From assembly GCF_007988885.1 (NCBI RefSeq), contig NZ_BJUZ01000001.1, positions 620,001-684,000 of the forward strand: a stretch of 64,000 nt of DNA. The letters run 5' to 3'. Source of the DNA: Gluconobacter wancherniae NBRC 103581 (GTDB taxonomy: Bacteria > Pseudomonadota > Alphaproteobacteria > Acetobacterales > Acetobacteraceae). The translations under genes were made by a program, and so were the position numbers. Below the pieces are notes generated by a model. The model saw only the letters and a program-made list of their open reading frames with translations, did no database searches and was not told the DNA's origin. This document shows, in pieces, positions 29,109 to 38,700 of this stretch; within the stretch, counting starts at the first letter, position 1; each line of letters starts with the position of its first letter.

Positions 29109-30019
29109 TGCGTATTCTTTTTATTACGTCGAATAGGCTGGGCGACGCCGTTATTTCGACGGGCGTTCTCGACAGGCTTCAACAGCGTTTTCCTTCCGCC
29201 ATGTTTACGATCGTATGCGGCCCCGTGGCGGCAGGTCTTTTCTCGGCTGATCCGCGCTGCGAGCGGATTATTGTAATGGAAAAGAAGCGCCATGATCGTC
29301 ACTGGCTGGATCTGTGGTGCGAATGTGTCCGCCGTCGCTGGTTTATGGTGGTCGACCTGCGTGGGTCATTGCTGAGTTATGGATTGCGAACAAAGCACCG
29401 TGTGATTGTCCGTGGTGGTCGCAGGCCAGGGCGTCGGGTTGAGCAGCTTGGTTCTGCTTTGGGGTACCTGCCTGCTCCGATGCCGCGCGTCTGGATCTCT
29501 AAGGTTCAGAGCGAGACGGCTGAAGCTCTTCTTCCCAGCGAGCACCAGTGGTGTGCACTCGGTCCCACGGCCAACTGGGATGGAAAAATCTGGCCCGCAG
29601 AACGCTTTGTCGAGGTGGCGCGCGCCCTGCAGGCAGAGGGTTTTCGCGTCATCGTCCTTTACGGGCCGGGCGAGGCTGAGAAGCTCCGCGCCGAGCCTGT
29701 GCTGCAGGCAGTGCCAGAGGCTGTGGATCTGGGGGGAGATCGCACCTTGGGTGAAGTGGCTGCACTATTGGGGAGGTGTGCGCTTTTCGTTGGGAATGAC
29801 TCCGGCCTTATGCATCTGGCTGCCGCAGCGGGCACACCAACACTCGGGCTCTTTGGCCCTTCCAAAGCTTCTGAATATGCCCCTGCGGGTGTGTGTGCGG
29901 ATTTTGTCGCGGCACCGGGCGTTGAGGGAGGAGCGCCAATTGATGGACTGAGTGTGCAGGTGGTTTTGGACGCCGCGAAGGCGGTGATTGCCAAAAACCT
30001 TCATGGCGAAGTTGCATGA
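29108..30019 (+). CDS. Glycosyltransferase family 9 (heptosyltransferase-like)
   Basis: About 303 residues, ADP-heptose:LPS heptosyltransferase superfamily. The N-terminal MRILFITSNRLGDAVIST carries the conserved GD motif, and the nucleotide-binding half has GPTANWDGKIWP, VLYGPGEAEK and LFVGNDSGLMHLAAAAGTPT, the diagnostic GT9 motif. It probably builds LPS core or another surface glycan. The ATG at 29108 overlaps the dnaQ stop and matches homologue starts. Acceptor and donor are not known. Confidence 0.88.
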   Translation: MRILFITSNRLGDAVISTGVLDRLQQRFPSAMFTIVCGPVAAGLFSADPRCERIIVMEKKRHDRHWLDLWCECVRRRWFMVVDLRGSLLSYGLRTKHRVIVRGGRRPGRRVEQLGSALGYLPAPMPRVWISKVQSETAEALLPSEHQWCALGPTANWDGKIWPAERFVEVARALQAEGFRVIVLYGPGEAEKLRAEPVLQAVPEAVDLGGDRTLGEVAALLGRCALFVGNDSGLMHLAAAAGTPTLGLFGPSKASEYAPAGVCADFVAAPGVEGGAPIDGLSVQVVLDAAKAVIAKNLHGEVA

Positions 30020-30055
30020 CTTGAAGACAGCAGTCCCATGCCCGATAGAGGAAGG

Positions 30056-31132
30056 ATGACAGGTATTTCCAAGCCGGAATGCGGCGCTTCCTCTGCCTCA
30101 ATGCAGCGTCCGGCGCGCGTGGCCCATGTCATGGCGGGTTCCGCTCATGGAGGCGCCGAGCTATTTTTTGAAAGACTTTCCAGCCGTCAGAGCCAGAGTG
30201 GACGGGCCGTTAAAGCGCTAATTCGCCGCAATCCAGACCGCGAGCAGCGTCTGCGCGAGCGGGGTGTGGATGTTGAAACATTCCGCTTCGGGGGGGCATT
30301 GGATGTTCTGACCACTCCGATGCTTAGGCGCTCGTTCAAGCTGTTTCAGCCTGATATCGCGGTGGCCTGGATGAGCCGCGCGGCACGCATGATGCCCAAG
30401 GGAGCATGGGTGACGGCCGGGCGTCTGGGGGGGTATTATGATCTTTCGAATTATCGTCGCTGTGAGCATCTGATTGGTAATACCCGTGGGCTTGCCCAGT
30501 GGATGAAAGAGCAGGGTTGGCCCGCGGATAAGGTGCATTACGTCCCGAATTTTGCGACTGACTTTGCCGATGTGGCAGCAGAGAGACCATCTTTCCTGCC
30601 GCCTGATGTCCCGTTTGTTCTTGCGCTTGGGCGCCTGCACGTAAACAAGGCTTTCGACGTTCTGATCCGGGCGATGGTTGAGCTTCCGGGTGTCCACCTT
30701 GTGATCGCGGGCGAGGGGCCTGAGCGTGAGGCGCTGGAAGCACTGGCACGATCTGAAAATGTGAGTTCGCGGGTGCATATGCCGGGATGGATCGCGCAGA
30801 GTGCCCCTTGGCTTAAAGCCTGTGATGTTCTGGTGTGTCCATCACGGATCGAGCCACTGGGCAATGTCGTGATCGAGGCTATGTCTGCGGGTGTACCAGT
30901 AGTGGGAAGTGCAATTCAGGGCCCACAGGAAATTCTGGAAAACACGCAGGATGGCCTTCTTGCTCCTGTTGAGGATGCTTCTGCGTTTGCCCAGCAGATC
31001 GGGAGCATTCTTGAGGATACTGCGCTTGCGTCGATCTTGAGACGCAACGGTCGGGAAAGGTTCGAGCGTGAATTTTCCGAAGATGTCGTGATGGCGCGGT
31101 GGTCTGCGTTTTTGGACGGAGGGCGCCTCTGA
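30056..31132 (+). CDS. Glycosyltransferase family 4
   Basis: About 358 residues, GT-B retaining glycosyltransferase. The N-terminal AHVMAGSAHGGAELFFERL is typical of GT4 enzymes. The donor domain has FVLALGRLHVNKAFDVL and the EX7E block in PSRIEPLGNVVIEAMSAGVP. It follows the GT9 gene and its stop overlaps asnB by one base (TGATG), so the three form one unit. Probably LPS core or capsule assembly. The exact start is uncertain: 30038 and 30101 are alternatives. Confidence 0.86.
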   Translation: MTGISKPECGASSASMQRPARVAHVMAGSAHGGAELFFERLSSRQSQSGRAVKALIRRNPDREQRLRERGVDVETFRFGGALDVLTTPMLRRSFKLFQPDIAVAWMSRAARMMPKGAWVTAGRLGGYYDLSNYRRCEHLIGNTRGLAQWMKEQGWPADKVHYVPNFATDFADVAAERPSFLPPDVPFVLALGRLHVNKAFDVLIRAMVELPGVHLVIAGEGPEREALEALARSENVSSRVHMPGWIAQSAPWLKACDVLVCPSRIEPLGNVVIEAMSAGVPVVGSAIQGPQEILENTQDGLLAPVEDASAFAQQIGSILEDTALASILRRNGRERFEREFSEDVVMARWSAFLDGGRL

Positions 31133-32898
31133 TGTGCGGTATTGCGGGTCTTTTCGGGCGCCCGGGAACAACGCCAGACCCTGAAATTCTGGATCGTCTG
31201 GCCAAAGCCATTACTCATCGTGGCCCGGACGGTGCGGGTCGTTTCGTGCAGGGGAGTGCGGCCCTCCAGCACAGGCGTCTTTCCATCGTAGACCTTGAAG
31301 GGGGTGCGCAGCCGATTCTTCATGGGAATGCGGGTCTGATCGCAAATGGCGAAATCTACAATGACCGGGAAATCCGCAGCACATTTGCCTCTGCGACCTT
31401 CAAAACACACAGCGATTGCGAGCCGCCGCTGTATCTCTGGCTTCGTGATGGCTCGGGATACACAAAAGAGCTGCGGGGCATGTATGCCATCGCTGCACTG
31501 GAGTGTGGGCAGGGCCAGCAGGAAATGGTGCTTTCGCGTGACCCGTTTGGTATCAAGCCGCTCTATGTTGCCGAATATGAGGAAGGGATCGCCTTCGCAT
31601 CCGAAGCACAGGCGCTGCTGGCTGCGGGGTTTGGGTCGAGAACAGTGCGCCCAGCCGCTCGTGACGAGCTGTTGCAGCTTCAGTTTACAACCGGCCGCAA
31701 GACGATCTTCCCGGGTATTCGGCGTGTGCTTCCCGGCGAATCACTGCGGATCGTGGATGGACGTGTCATGGCGACGCACCGCCGCCATGTCCTCTCCGAG
31801 GCTTGCGATTCTCTAACGCCTTTCGAGAGCATGACAGACGCGCAGGCTCTTGCATGTGTGGATGCGGCGCTCATGGACAGTGTGGGGGCGCATCTGCGCT
31901 CGGATGTGCCGCTTGGCCTGTTTCTTTCCGGCGGCATAGACAGCTCGGCTATTCTGGCGGCCGTGCATCGACTTGGGTTGAAGCACCCGAAAACATGGAC
32001 CGCTCGCTTTGATCAGGGCAGTGCGGACGAGACGGCAGCCGCAGCGCATCTGGCCGCATCCGTGGGGGCTGAGCACCACGTATTGACAGTTTCCGAAGAG
32101 ATGGTCTGGCGCGATCTTCCCGCCATTGTGGCGTGTATGGATGACCCTGTGGCGGATTATGCCATCATCCCCACATGGTTTCTGGCCCGTGAAGCGCGCA
32201 AGGACGTTACCGTCATCCTGAGTGGGGAGGGCGGGGACGAGCTTTTCGCAGGCTACGGGCGTTATCGGCGTGCTCTGAAGCCGTGGTGGAAGGGTGGTCG
32301 ATCCACTTATCGTTCCGGCACGTTTGGTCGGCGTCTTCCGGGGCGCGGGAGGCACTGGCGCGATGGGATGGCCACTACGGAAATGGCACAGGGCCTTTCC
32401 GGTCTTCAGGCCGCACAGGCTTTGGATGTCTGCGAGTGGCTGCCCAATGATCTGCTGATCAAACTGGACCGCTGCCTGATGGCGCATTCCGCAGAGGGTC
32501 GAACACCTCTGCTTGATCCTGTGGTGGCGAAGGCAGTCTGGTCCATGCCGGATCGCTTCAAGCTGCGTGATGGTTACGGTAAATGGATTTTACGTCGATG
32601 GCTGCAGGATGCCCTGCCGGAGTCACGCCCATTTGCCCCTAAGCAGGGTTTCACAGTGCCGATAGGAAACTGGATCGAAGGGCGGGGCAAGGAGCTTGGG
32701 CTTCTCGTCAGCCAGCAGCCATGTATTCGCGAGATTATGCCTGCGAAGAAGGTCCAGAAGCTGTTTGAGAGTGCTGCTCAAAGGAGACATGCGCGCCAGA
32801 GTTGGACGCTCCTGTTCTATGCCCTTTGGCACCGACATCACATCGAGGGCATTCCGGCAGACGGTGATGTTTTCGATACCCTGTCCCGCGCTGCCTGA
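31132..32898 (+). CDS. asnB: Asparagine synthase family amidotransferase
   Basis: About 588 residues. The N-terminal Ntn glutaminase domain begins MCGIAGLFGR, where Cys2 is the nucleophile, which fixes the start at 31132. It has HRGPDGAG and LSIVDLEGGAQPI motifs. The C-terminal synthetase domain has the PP-loop LFLSGGIDSSAILA and SGEGGDELFAGYGRY. Both domains look active. It could make asparagine. The position between glycosyltransferases and pyrC in a glycan unit also allows amidation of a surface sugar or peptide, as known for similar enzymes in polysaccharide clusters. Confidence 0.88.
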   Translation: MCGIAGLFGRPGTTPDPEILDRLAKAITHRGPDGAGRFVQGSAALQHRRLSIVDLEGGAQPILHGNAGLIANGEIYNDREIRSTFASATFKTHSDCEPPLYLWLRDGSGYTKELRGMYAIAALECGQGQQEMVLSRDPFGIKPLYVAEYEEGIAFASEAQALLAAGFGSRTVRPAARDELLQLQFTTGRKTIFPGIRRVLPGESLRIVDGRVMATHRRHVLSEACDSLTPFESMTDAQALACVDAALMDSVGAHLRSDVPLGLFLSGGIDSSAILAAVHRLGLKHPKTWTARFDQGSADETAAAAHLAASVGAEHHVLTVSEEMVWRDLPAIVACMDDPVADYAIIPTWFLAREARKDVTVILSGEGGDELFAGYGRYRRALKPWWKGGRSTYRSGTFGRRLPGRGRHWRDGMATTEMAQGLSGLQAAQALDVCEWLPNDLLIKLDRCLMAHSAEGRTPLLDPVVAKAVWSMPDRFKLRDGYGKWILRRWLQDALPESRPFAPKQGFTVPIGNWIEGRGKELGLLVSQQPCIREIMPAKKVQKLFESAAQRRHARQSWTLLFYALWHRHHIEGIPADGDVFDTLSRAA

Positions 32899-32934
32899 GC
32901 GCGTTCCCTGACAACGAAAAATAGCGAGAATAAA

Positions 32935-34254
32935 ATGCAATACGATCTGATTATCCGCGGCGGGCGCTGCGTATTTCCTTGGGGAGAGGCGGATGCGGAT
33001 ATCGGTGTAAGCAACGGCCGGATTGCTTCGCTCTCGGTGGGCATCCATGACGAGGCAGATCGTGTTGTGGACGCCAGAGGTCTTTATGTCCTGCCGGGCC
33101 TGATCGACAGTCATGTCCATCTGCGTGATCCGGGAAATGCGGCTGTTGAAACGCTGGAAACCGGAACGCGTGCTGCCGCGCTCGGTGGCGTCACGACGGT
33201 ATTCGACATGCCAAACACCTCACCGGCTGTCACCAACAAGGACATGCTGAACTGGAAGCGCGAGCAAATTGCAAAAGTCGCGCATGTGGACGTCGGTATG
33301 TATATCGGCGCAACCCGCGACAACACGCCTGATCTGGCTATGCTTGAACAGGAACCGGGTGTCTGTGCGATCAAGGTTTTTGCCGGTTCTTCAACCGGCA
33401 ACCTGATGATTGAAGACGATGCAGGGATCGAAGCGGTCATGCGGTCCGGGCACCGTCGCGTCGCATTTCATTCTGAAGACGAATACCGCCTTCAGGAGCG
33501 CAAGTCGCAGTTCCACACGGGTCAGCCATATGAAATGCATAGTGTCTGGCGCGATGTCGAATGTGCGTTCCTAGGGACACGCAGGATCATGTCCATCGCT
33601 CGCAGGACGGGCAGGCCTGCGCATATTCTGCATGTTTCAACGGCAGAGGAACTGGAATATCTGGCGGGGTTCCGGGATGTTTCAACGGTAGAAGTGCTGG
33701 TCAATCATCTCTCGCAGGTGGCTCCTGACTGTTATGAAGAGCTAGGCGGCCTTGCGGTCATGAACCCTCCGCTCCGCGACGCATACCATTACGATGCGAG
33801 CTGGAAGGCGATCCGTGATGGCCGCGTGGATGTTGTCTCCTCGGATCACGCACCACACCCGCTGGAAGCCAAGCGCAAACCCTGGCCAGAATGCCCTGCG
33901 GGCCTGACGGGCGTTCAGACCATTGTGCCAGTCATGCTGGATCACGTGAATGCGGGGCGGCTGTCGCTTGCGCGTCTGGTTGATCTGATGGCGGCTGGTC
34001 CGGCGCGGGTTTATGGTCTGCAGACCAAGGGACGGATGGCAGTTGGCTTCGATGCAGACTTTACGCTTGTTGACATGAACGCCGAGCGGGAAATCACGAA
34101 TGACTGGATCGTGTCGCCAGCAGGGTGGACCCCATTTGATGGCAAGCGTGTCAAAGGCTGGCCGATCGTAACCATCGTGCGTGGGGTGATCGTGATGCAG
34201 GATGATGAAGTTTCTGGGGCGCCAACCGGGCGTTACGCCAAATTTGCGCCTTGA
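32935..34254 (+). CDS. pyrC: Dihydroorotase (class I)
   Basis: A 439-residue amidohydrolase for the third step of UMP synthesis. The metal site DSHVHLRDPG (around residue 60), the AFHSEDE and ILHVSTAEE His positions, and VSSDHAPHP are all present; a carboxylated Lys is expected from AIKVFAGSST. Class I dihydroorotases overlap in motif with allantoinase, but the RDPG loop and context-free placement favour dihydroorotase. It follows asnB after a 36-base gap. Confidence 0.9.
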   Translation: MQYDLIIRGGRCVFPWGEADADIGVSNGRIASLSVGIHDEADRVVDARGLYVLPGLIDSHVHLRDPGNAAVETLETGTRAAALGGVTTVFDMPNTSPAVTNKDMLNWKREQIAKVAHVDVGMYIGATRDNTPDLAMLEQEPGVCAIKVFAGSSTGNLMIEDDAGIEAVMRSGHRRVAFHSEDEYRLQERKSQFHTGQPYEMHSVWRDVECAFLGTRRIMSIARRTGRPAHILHVSTAEELEYLAGFRDVSTVEVLVNHLSQVAPDCYEELGGLAVMNPPLRDAYHYDASWKAIRDGRVDVVSSDHAPHPLEAKRKPWPECPAGLTGVQTIVPVMLDHVNAGRLSLARLVDLMAAGPARVYGLQTKGRMAVGFDADFTLVDMNAEREITNDWIVSPAGWTPFDGKRVKGWPIVTIVRGVIVMQDDEVSGAPTGRYAKFAP

Positions 34255-34299
34255 TCTGGGCGTAGGGCGCCGACTGCTTCGATCACGAAAGGGAGCATC

Positions 34300-34677
34300 A
34301 TGATTCGTCCCGTCGTCGCCCTGTGCGGCCTGTCTCTTTTTATTGCTTGCCCGGCTGGCTCTGCTTACGCGGATACAGGGTGGAGCGCGCCGAAATGTGG
34401 AGCGGAGCCGCAGGCCCCTCCCGTCAAAGCGGGGTCGGTGGCACAGTATAACGATAGCGTTGACAAGGTGACGGCTTATGAAAAAGCGGCCCGTGTCTAT
34501 AACGCTTGCGTATCAGGTCAGGCCAATCGTGAAGAGACGGCGATAAGCCAGGATGCCAGCGCGCGCATTTCACATATCCATGCAGGCAGTGCTGCTGTTC
34601 AGCAGCGCATTGCCTCATCATTTCAGAAGCTTTCTACCCAACTGGCCGTTGTGGGCAAAAAGCTTGGAAATCACTGA
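34300..34677 (+). CDS. Small secreted protein of unknown function
   Basis: A 125-residue protein with a signal peptide (to SAYAD). The mature part has a Pro-rich start with two Cys (PKCGAEPQAPP and YNACVSG), then a long amphipathic helix region (ISHIHAGSAAVQQRIASSFQKLSTQLAVV). No family recognised. ATG at 34300 has GGGAG in AAAGGGAGCATC upstream. It converges on the lipoprotein gene at 34691. Confidence 0.7.
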   Translation: MIRPVVALCGLSLFIACPAGSAYADTGWSAPKCGAEPQAPPVKAGSVAQYNDSVDKVTAYEKAARVYNACVSGQANREETAISQDASARISHIHAGSAAVQQRIASSFQKLSTQLAVVGKKLGNH

Positions 34678-34690
34678 ACGCTGCTAAAGA

Positions 34691-34993
34691 CTACTGGCCC
34701 ATGCGCTCCTGATTCTGAGTAGGGGTCAGGGTAGTGGGGCCTTCATAGGTCTGATGAGCCACATTGGGAATCAGATCCGGACGGGCATAACAGTTCGTTC
34801 CCTCAAACCCTGTAGTGCAGTAAGGCTGAGGCGGTGGCGGCCCTACAGGGCGGGAGCAGAAATCTTCGTCATCATACAGAAAAGCTGTGTTGCACTGTCT
34901 GCCGGTAACAGCAGAGGCGATACGATCCGGTGCGCACCCTTCAAGGCTGCTGAAGGTGCTGGCAAGACACAGGAGCATGAACAGTTTTTTCAT
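34691..34993 (-). CDS. Small Cys-rich putative lipoprotein
   Basis: A 100-residue protein with a lipobox at SLEGC (Cys20). The mature part has four more Cys (RQCNT, FCSRP, YCTT, NCYAR), a Pro run (GPPPPQPYC) and a polar C-terminus. Two disulfides are likely. Similar short lipoproteins are common and uncharacterised in acetic acid bacteria. No function can be assigned. Confidence 0.68.
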   Translation of the reverse strand: MKKLFMLLCLASTFSSLEGCAPDRIASAVTGRQCNTAFLYDDEDFCSRPVGPPPPQPYCTTGFEGTNCYARPDLIPNVAHQTYEGPTTLTPTQNQERMGQ

Positions 34994-35163
34994 GCGGTTT
35001 TTATGCGTTTCGAGACCTTAACAAAGCTTCAATGTCAGGAAATATTTTCGTCGGGTCCATATTTCGCCGCCTGAATTTTGCTTCAGAATGCGAGGGCGGA
35101 AGTCCGCTCTGGAACTGAACTTATTCGTAAAGATGCACTTCACATGACGGGTGTGTGCGTGAA

Positions 35164-35188
35164 GCGTTTGCCGCAAACGCCCTTGACC
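35164..35188 (+). promoter_or_regulatory. 17-bp palindrome beside a -35 element, upstream of the YfgM-like/bamB/der operon
   Basis: GCGTTTGC (35164-35171) and GCAAACGC (35173-35180) are perfect 8-bp arms around one central C, a 17-bp odd palindrome. A TTGACC -35-like hexamer follows at 35183-35188. A good -10 is not evident. The layout resembles an operator next to a promoter about 50 bases before the first gene. Confidence 0.45.
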
Positions 35189-35235
35189 TGTATGGTTCCG
35201 CTCTCAAGTGACATACCGATCCAACAGGGGACCAG

Positions 35236-35919
35236 GTGGCTGACGATTTCATCACGCAGGTGAACGAGGAAATGCGGGCTCAGCGTCTGCGGGCCATGGC
35301 GCGCCGTTTTGGCGCCCTGGCTGGCGGAGTGCTGGTTGTAGCAGCAATTGGCGGCGGTGCCTGGGCATGGAGTTCTCACTCCAGGCATGAGGCGCAGCGT
35401 GTGGCTTCGGCCCGCTATTTCCAAACGCTTCAGACCCTTGCAGATCCCAAACACGACAAGGCTGCGACCGACCGCGCAGAAGCTGCATTTGCGGATCTGG
35501 CTGTTCATGGGCCGGTTGGTGTTCGTGCGTTCGCGGCAATGCGCGTGGCTGACATGAAAATGCAGGCTCACGATACGGCTGGTGCAGTTCAGTCCTGGCA
35601 AAGCGTTGCCGACGACACCAAGGCAGATCAGGGCCTTCGCGGCATGGCACGTTACATGTTGCTGAATGCCCAGACGAATACCGCAGACCCCAAAACTCTT
35701 CGTGCCGGATATGAAGCCCTTGCACAGGAAAATGGCGGTCCATGGGCTTCGCTTGCGCAGGAAGGTCTTGTAGCGCTTGATTTGCGTCCTGGCTCTACGG
35801 ATGCCAACCATCAGGAAGCACGCCGTCTTCTGACACAGCTTGCAAACAGTGACACGGCAACTGCCGGTAGCCGCGCACGTGCGCAGGCCCTGCTTGAGAC
35901 TTTCGGAGACGCAGGATGA
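35236..35919 (+). CDS. YfgM-like tetratricopeptide membrane protein
   Basis: A 227-residue protein with a short cytoplasmic N-terminus (ADDFITQVNEEMRAQRLRAM), one transmembrane helix (about residues 27-47) and a periplasmic helical repeat region. This is the YfgM/TPR_21 layout, in which the protein helps the Sec translocon and periplasmic chaperones. It is first in the conserved yfgM-bamB-der order. The start is GTG, and its stop overlaps an upstream ATG of bamB. Confidence 0.84.
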   Translation: MADDFITQVNEEMRAQRLRAMARRFGALAGGVLVVAAIGGGAWAWSSHSRHEAQRVASARYFQTLQTLADPKHDKAATDRAEAAFADLAVHGPVGVRAFAAMRVADMKMQAHDTAGAVQSWQSVADDTKADQGLRGMARYMLLNAQTNTADPKTLRAGYEALAQENGGPWASLAQEGLVALDLRPGSTDANHQEARRLLTQLANSDTATAGSRARAQALLETFGDAG

Positions 35920-35948
35920 TTCGCCGTTCTTCCAATGCAGGAGGGCGT

Positions 35949-37319
35949 ATGTCTCTCAGTCGTCGTGGTATTCTGAAGGCCGCATGCTCCGGCAGTGCTC
36001 TTGCTGCGCTGGGTGGTTGCGGCCTGTTTGATGATGATGCCAAGCCCATCGTCATGGGACATCGCATCGACATTCTTTCGACTGGTGCCGGGCTGACGAT
36101 CGACAAGGAAGATCACACGCCTATCACCCTGCCTGCGCCGCAGCCGGTTACGGAATGCCTGCAGGTCGGTCGTATCCCGAGCCATATTGCAGTGAATGCG
36201 GTGTGGAATGGTGATCACGCGCTGTGGAACCGCTCGATCGGTGCCGAAGTCAATCCGACAAGCTTCCTGTCGATGATTGCGATCATGCCCACCAATCGGG
36301 GCGCGATTCAGTCCCCGCCAGTTGTGGGGAATGGCCGCATCTTCACGACCGACGCCCAGGGTGTCGTTCGTGCATGGACTTGGCCGGGAATGAAGCAGAT
36401 CTGGTCACGCCAGACTGCACCAAAGAAGTCCCGCTCCACCAATATTGGTGGTGGTAGCGCCATTGATGGCGATACGCTTTACGTCGTTGATGGTGTTGCG
36501 CAGACGGTTGCGCTCGATGCCGCAACCGGAAAAATCAAATGGGCGGTTGATCTTGGAACACCTGGTCGTTCCGCTCCTACCATTGCTGGCGGACTGGTCG
36601 TGTTCGGCACGATTGATGAGCGTCTGATTGCACTGGAAGCGACAACGGGTCGTCAGGTTTGGTCCTATCAAGCGACAGCAGCGGACACCGTTATTTTCGG
36701 TCAGGCCGCACCGGCGTTTGTTGATGGTGTCATCCTCGCTGGTTTTGGCAGCGGCGATCTGGTCGCACTTCGTGCTGCCTCGGGCGAAATGGTCTGGAGT
36801 GACAGCCTTGGCGGCTCCAATGGCCGTGGCGGTATGCTTGATTTCTCATGCGTAAGGGGTGCCCCCGTCATCGTTGGGGGGACAGCTTATGCCGTTTCCA
36901 TGTCTCAGGTGCTTGTAGCAATCGACATGCGATCGGGCCGGAGACTGTGGGAGCGCGAAGTCAGCGGTCAAAACCCTCTGACGATCTGTGGCGACTGGCT
37001 CTATGTCCTGTCCACTGATCAGCAGATTGCGTGCATTGATCGTCTTTCAGGTCATGTGCGCTGGATTTCGCAGCTGCGTCGCTTCCGCCGCGAAAATGTA
37101 CAGAAAGATGCGCTGCAGTGGGTCGGACCGCTGTTGGTAAATGGAAAGCTGCTCTGTTTCTCCACCCTGCCTGAAGAGGGTATGGCCATTGTGGACGCCG
37201 TCAGCGGCAAACTGGAACTGACCCGCAAAACTGCGGCCCCCTGTCAGGTGCAGCCCATCGTCTGTGACGGTGTTGTGCTCACATTGACCCAGGACGGCCA
37301 CCTGCGGGCTTATGGCTGA
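35949..37319 (+). CDS. bamB: Outer membrane assembly lipoprotein BamB
   Basis: About 456 residues, PQQ-like beta-propeller scaffold of the BAM complex that inserts outer-membrane proteins. The signal SLSRRGILKAACSGSALAA leads to LGGC, a lipobox with the lipidated Cys. Repeated blades carry the pattern VVALDAATGKIKW, LIALEATTGRQVWSY and LVALRAASGEMVWS. The start at 35949 has GGAGG four bases upstream; an ATG at 35916 overlapping the previous stop adds 11 residues. It is followed by der after three bases. Confidence 0.93.
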   Translation: MSLSRRGILKAACSGSALAALGGCGLFDDDAKPIVMGHRIDILSTGAGLTIDKEDHTPITLPAPQPVTECLQVGRIPSHIAVNAVWNGDHALWNRSIGAEVNPTSFLSMIAIMPTNRGAIQSPPVVGNGRIFTTDAQGVVRAWTWPGMKQIWSRQTAPKKSRSTNIGGGSAIDGDTLYVVDGVAQTVALDAATGKIKWAVDLGTPGRSAPTIAGGLVVFGTIDERLIALEATTGRQVWSYQATAADTVIFGQAAPAFVDGVILAGFGSGDLVALRAASGEMVWSDSLGGSNGRGGMLDFSCVRGAPVIVGGTAYAVSMSQVLVAIDMRSGRRLWEREVSGQNPLTICGDWLYVLSTDQQIACIDRLSGHVRWISQLRRFRRENVQKDALQWVGPLLVNGKLLCFSTLPEEGMAIVDAVSGKLELTRKTAAPCQVQPIVCDGVVLTLTQDGHLRAYG

Positions 37320-37322
37320 TAG

Positions 37323-38693
37323 ATGACTGAAGAAAAACTGCCCGTCGTAGTAATCGCCGGGCGCCCGAATGTCGGGAAATCCACTTTATTTAACCGGCTT
37401 GTCGGTCAGCGCAGGGCGCTGGTCTCTGACATGCCGGGCGTGACCCGTGACCGTAAGGAAGGTGACGCCCAGTTGCGTGGCCGGATGGTCCGGCTGATCG
37501 ATACAGCCGGTCTGGAAGAATCTGCACCAGACACTTTGTTTGGGCGGATGCGCGCTTCCTCTGAATCTGCGGTGGCGCAGGCAGATCTGGTTCTGTTCTG
37601 CATTGATGCCCGTGCAGGCATTACGCCGGCTGATGCGCATTTCGCGAACTGGCTGCGTCGTCAGGACCGGCCTGTTCTGCTGATTGCGAACAAGGCTGAA
37701 GGTCAGGCAGGCACAAACGCGGCTCTTGAAGCATACTCGCTGGGGCTGGGCACACCGCTCGCGCTTTCTGCGGAGCATGGTGAGGGTATTGCTGATCTCA
37801 TGGGCGAGATCGCAGATCGCCTCCCGGATGCGCCGCGTGCAGAGCGTGGCGGCCGTCCCGGAGAAGGGGATGAGAGACCTGCAGGGCCGCTTCGTCTTGC
37901 GATTATCGGTCGTCCTAATGCGGGTAAGTCCACGCTGCTCAACTGCCTTCTGGGCGAAGAACGCATGATCACCGGCCCTGAAGCAGGCCTGACGCGGGAT
38001 TCTATTTCCGTAGATCTGTTCGACGAAGTCGGCCCAATCAAGCTTGTAGACACGGCTGGGATGCGCAAGCGTGCCCGTGTTGAGGAAGCCCTTGAGCGGA
38101 TGTCCGTTTCAGCCTCCATCGAAGCCCTGAAAATGGCTGAAGTGGTCGTGCTGACAATCGACGCAACACTCGGGGTTCATGAGCAGGATCTGCAGATCGC
38201 ACGTCTCATTGAGCGCGAGGGACGTGCCTGTGTTCTGGCGTTGAACAAATGGGATGCAGTCGTGGATCGTGGCGCTACGCGACAGGCAATTTCCGATCGC
38301 ATTGAGACGTCGCTTGCCCAGATGCGCGGTATTCCAGTTGTTGCGTTTTCTGCGCTAACGGGTGCGGGCGTCAATCAGCTGCTTCCGGCAGTGCGTCGTG
38401 CTCATGAGGTCTGGAATTCCCGTGTGACAACGGGTGAGCTAAATCGGTGGTTCGAGGATGCGCTGGATCGTCATCAGCCACCTCTCGTGGATGGCCGTCG
38501 TCTAAAGCTGCGCTACATGACGCAAGCCAAGTCGCGCCCTCCAACGTTCATCCTCTTTGGTACGCGTGCCGAGCTTCTGCCGGAAGCTTACAAGCGTTAT
38601 TTGGTGAACGGCCTGCGAGAGACCTTCCATCTCCCAGGGACGCCGATCCGCTTGCAGCTGCGTGGAACAAAAAATCCGTACGCAGACAAATAA
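37323..38693 (+). CDS. der: Ribosome-associated GTPase Der (EngA)
   Basis: A 456-residue essential GTPase for 50S ribosome maturation with two tandem G domains. G1 motifs are GRPNVGKSTLFNRL (about residue 13) and GRPNAGKSTLLNCL (about 198). Each half has its DTAG and NK-D motifs (IANKAEG, LNKWDA). The C-terminal KH-like domain (about 360-450) ends in PIRLQLRGTKNPYA, the usual Der ending. A 13-bp hairpin follows the stop. Confidence 0.96.
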   Translation: MTEEKLPVVVIAGRPNVGKSTLFNRLVGQRRALVSDMPGVTRDRKEGDAQLRGRMVRLIDTAGLEESAPDTLFGRMRASSESAVAQADLVLFCIDARAGITPADAHFANWLRRQDRPVLLIANKAEGQAGTNAALEAYSLGLGTPLALSAEHGEGIADLMGEIADRLPDAPRAERGGRPGEGDERPAGPLRLAIIGRPNAGKSTLLNCLLGEERMITGPEAGLTRDSISVDLFDEVGPIKLVDTAGMRKRARVEEALERMSVSASIEALKMAEVVVLTIDATLGVHEQDLQIARLIEREGRACVLALNKWDAVVDRGATRQAISDRIETSLAQMRGIPVVAFSALTGAGVNQLLPAVRRAHEVWNSRVTTGELNRWFEDALDRHQPPLVDGRRLKLRYMTQAKSRPPTFILFGTRAELLPEAYKRYLVNGLRETFHLPGTPIRLQLRGTKNPYADK

Positions 38694-38700
38694 GATGCCT

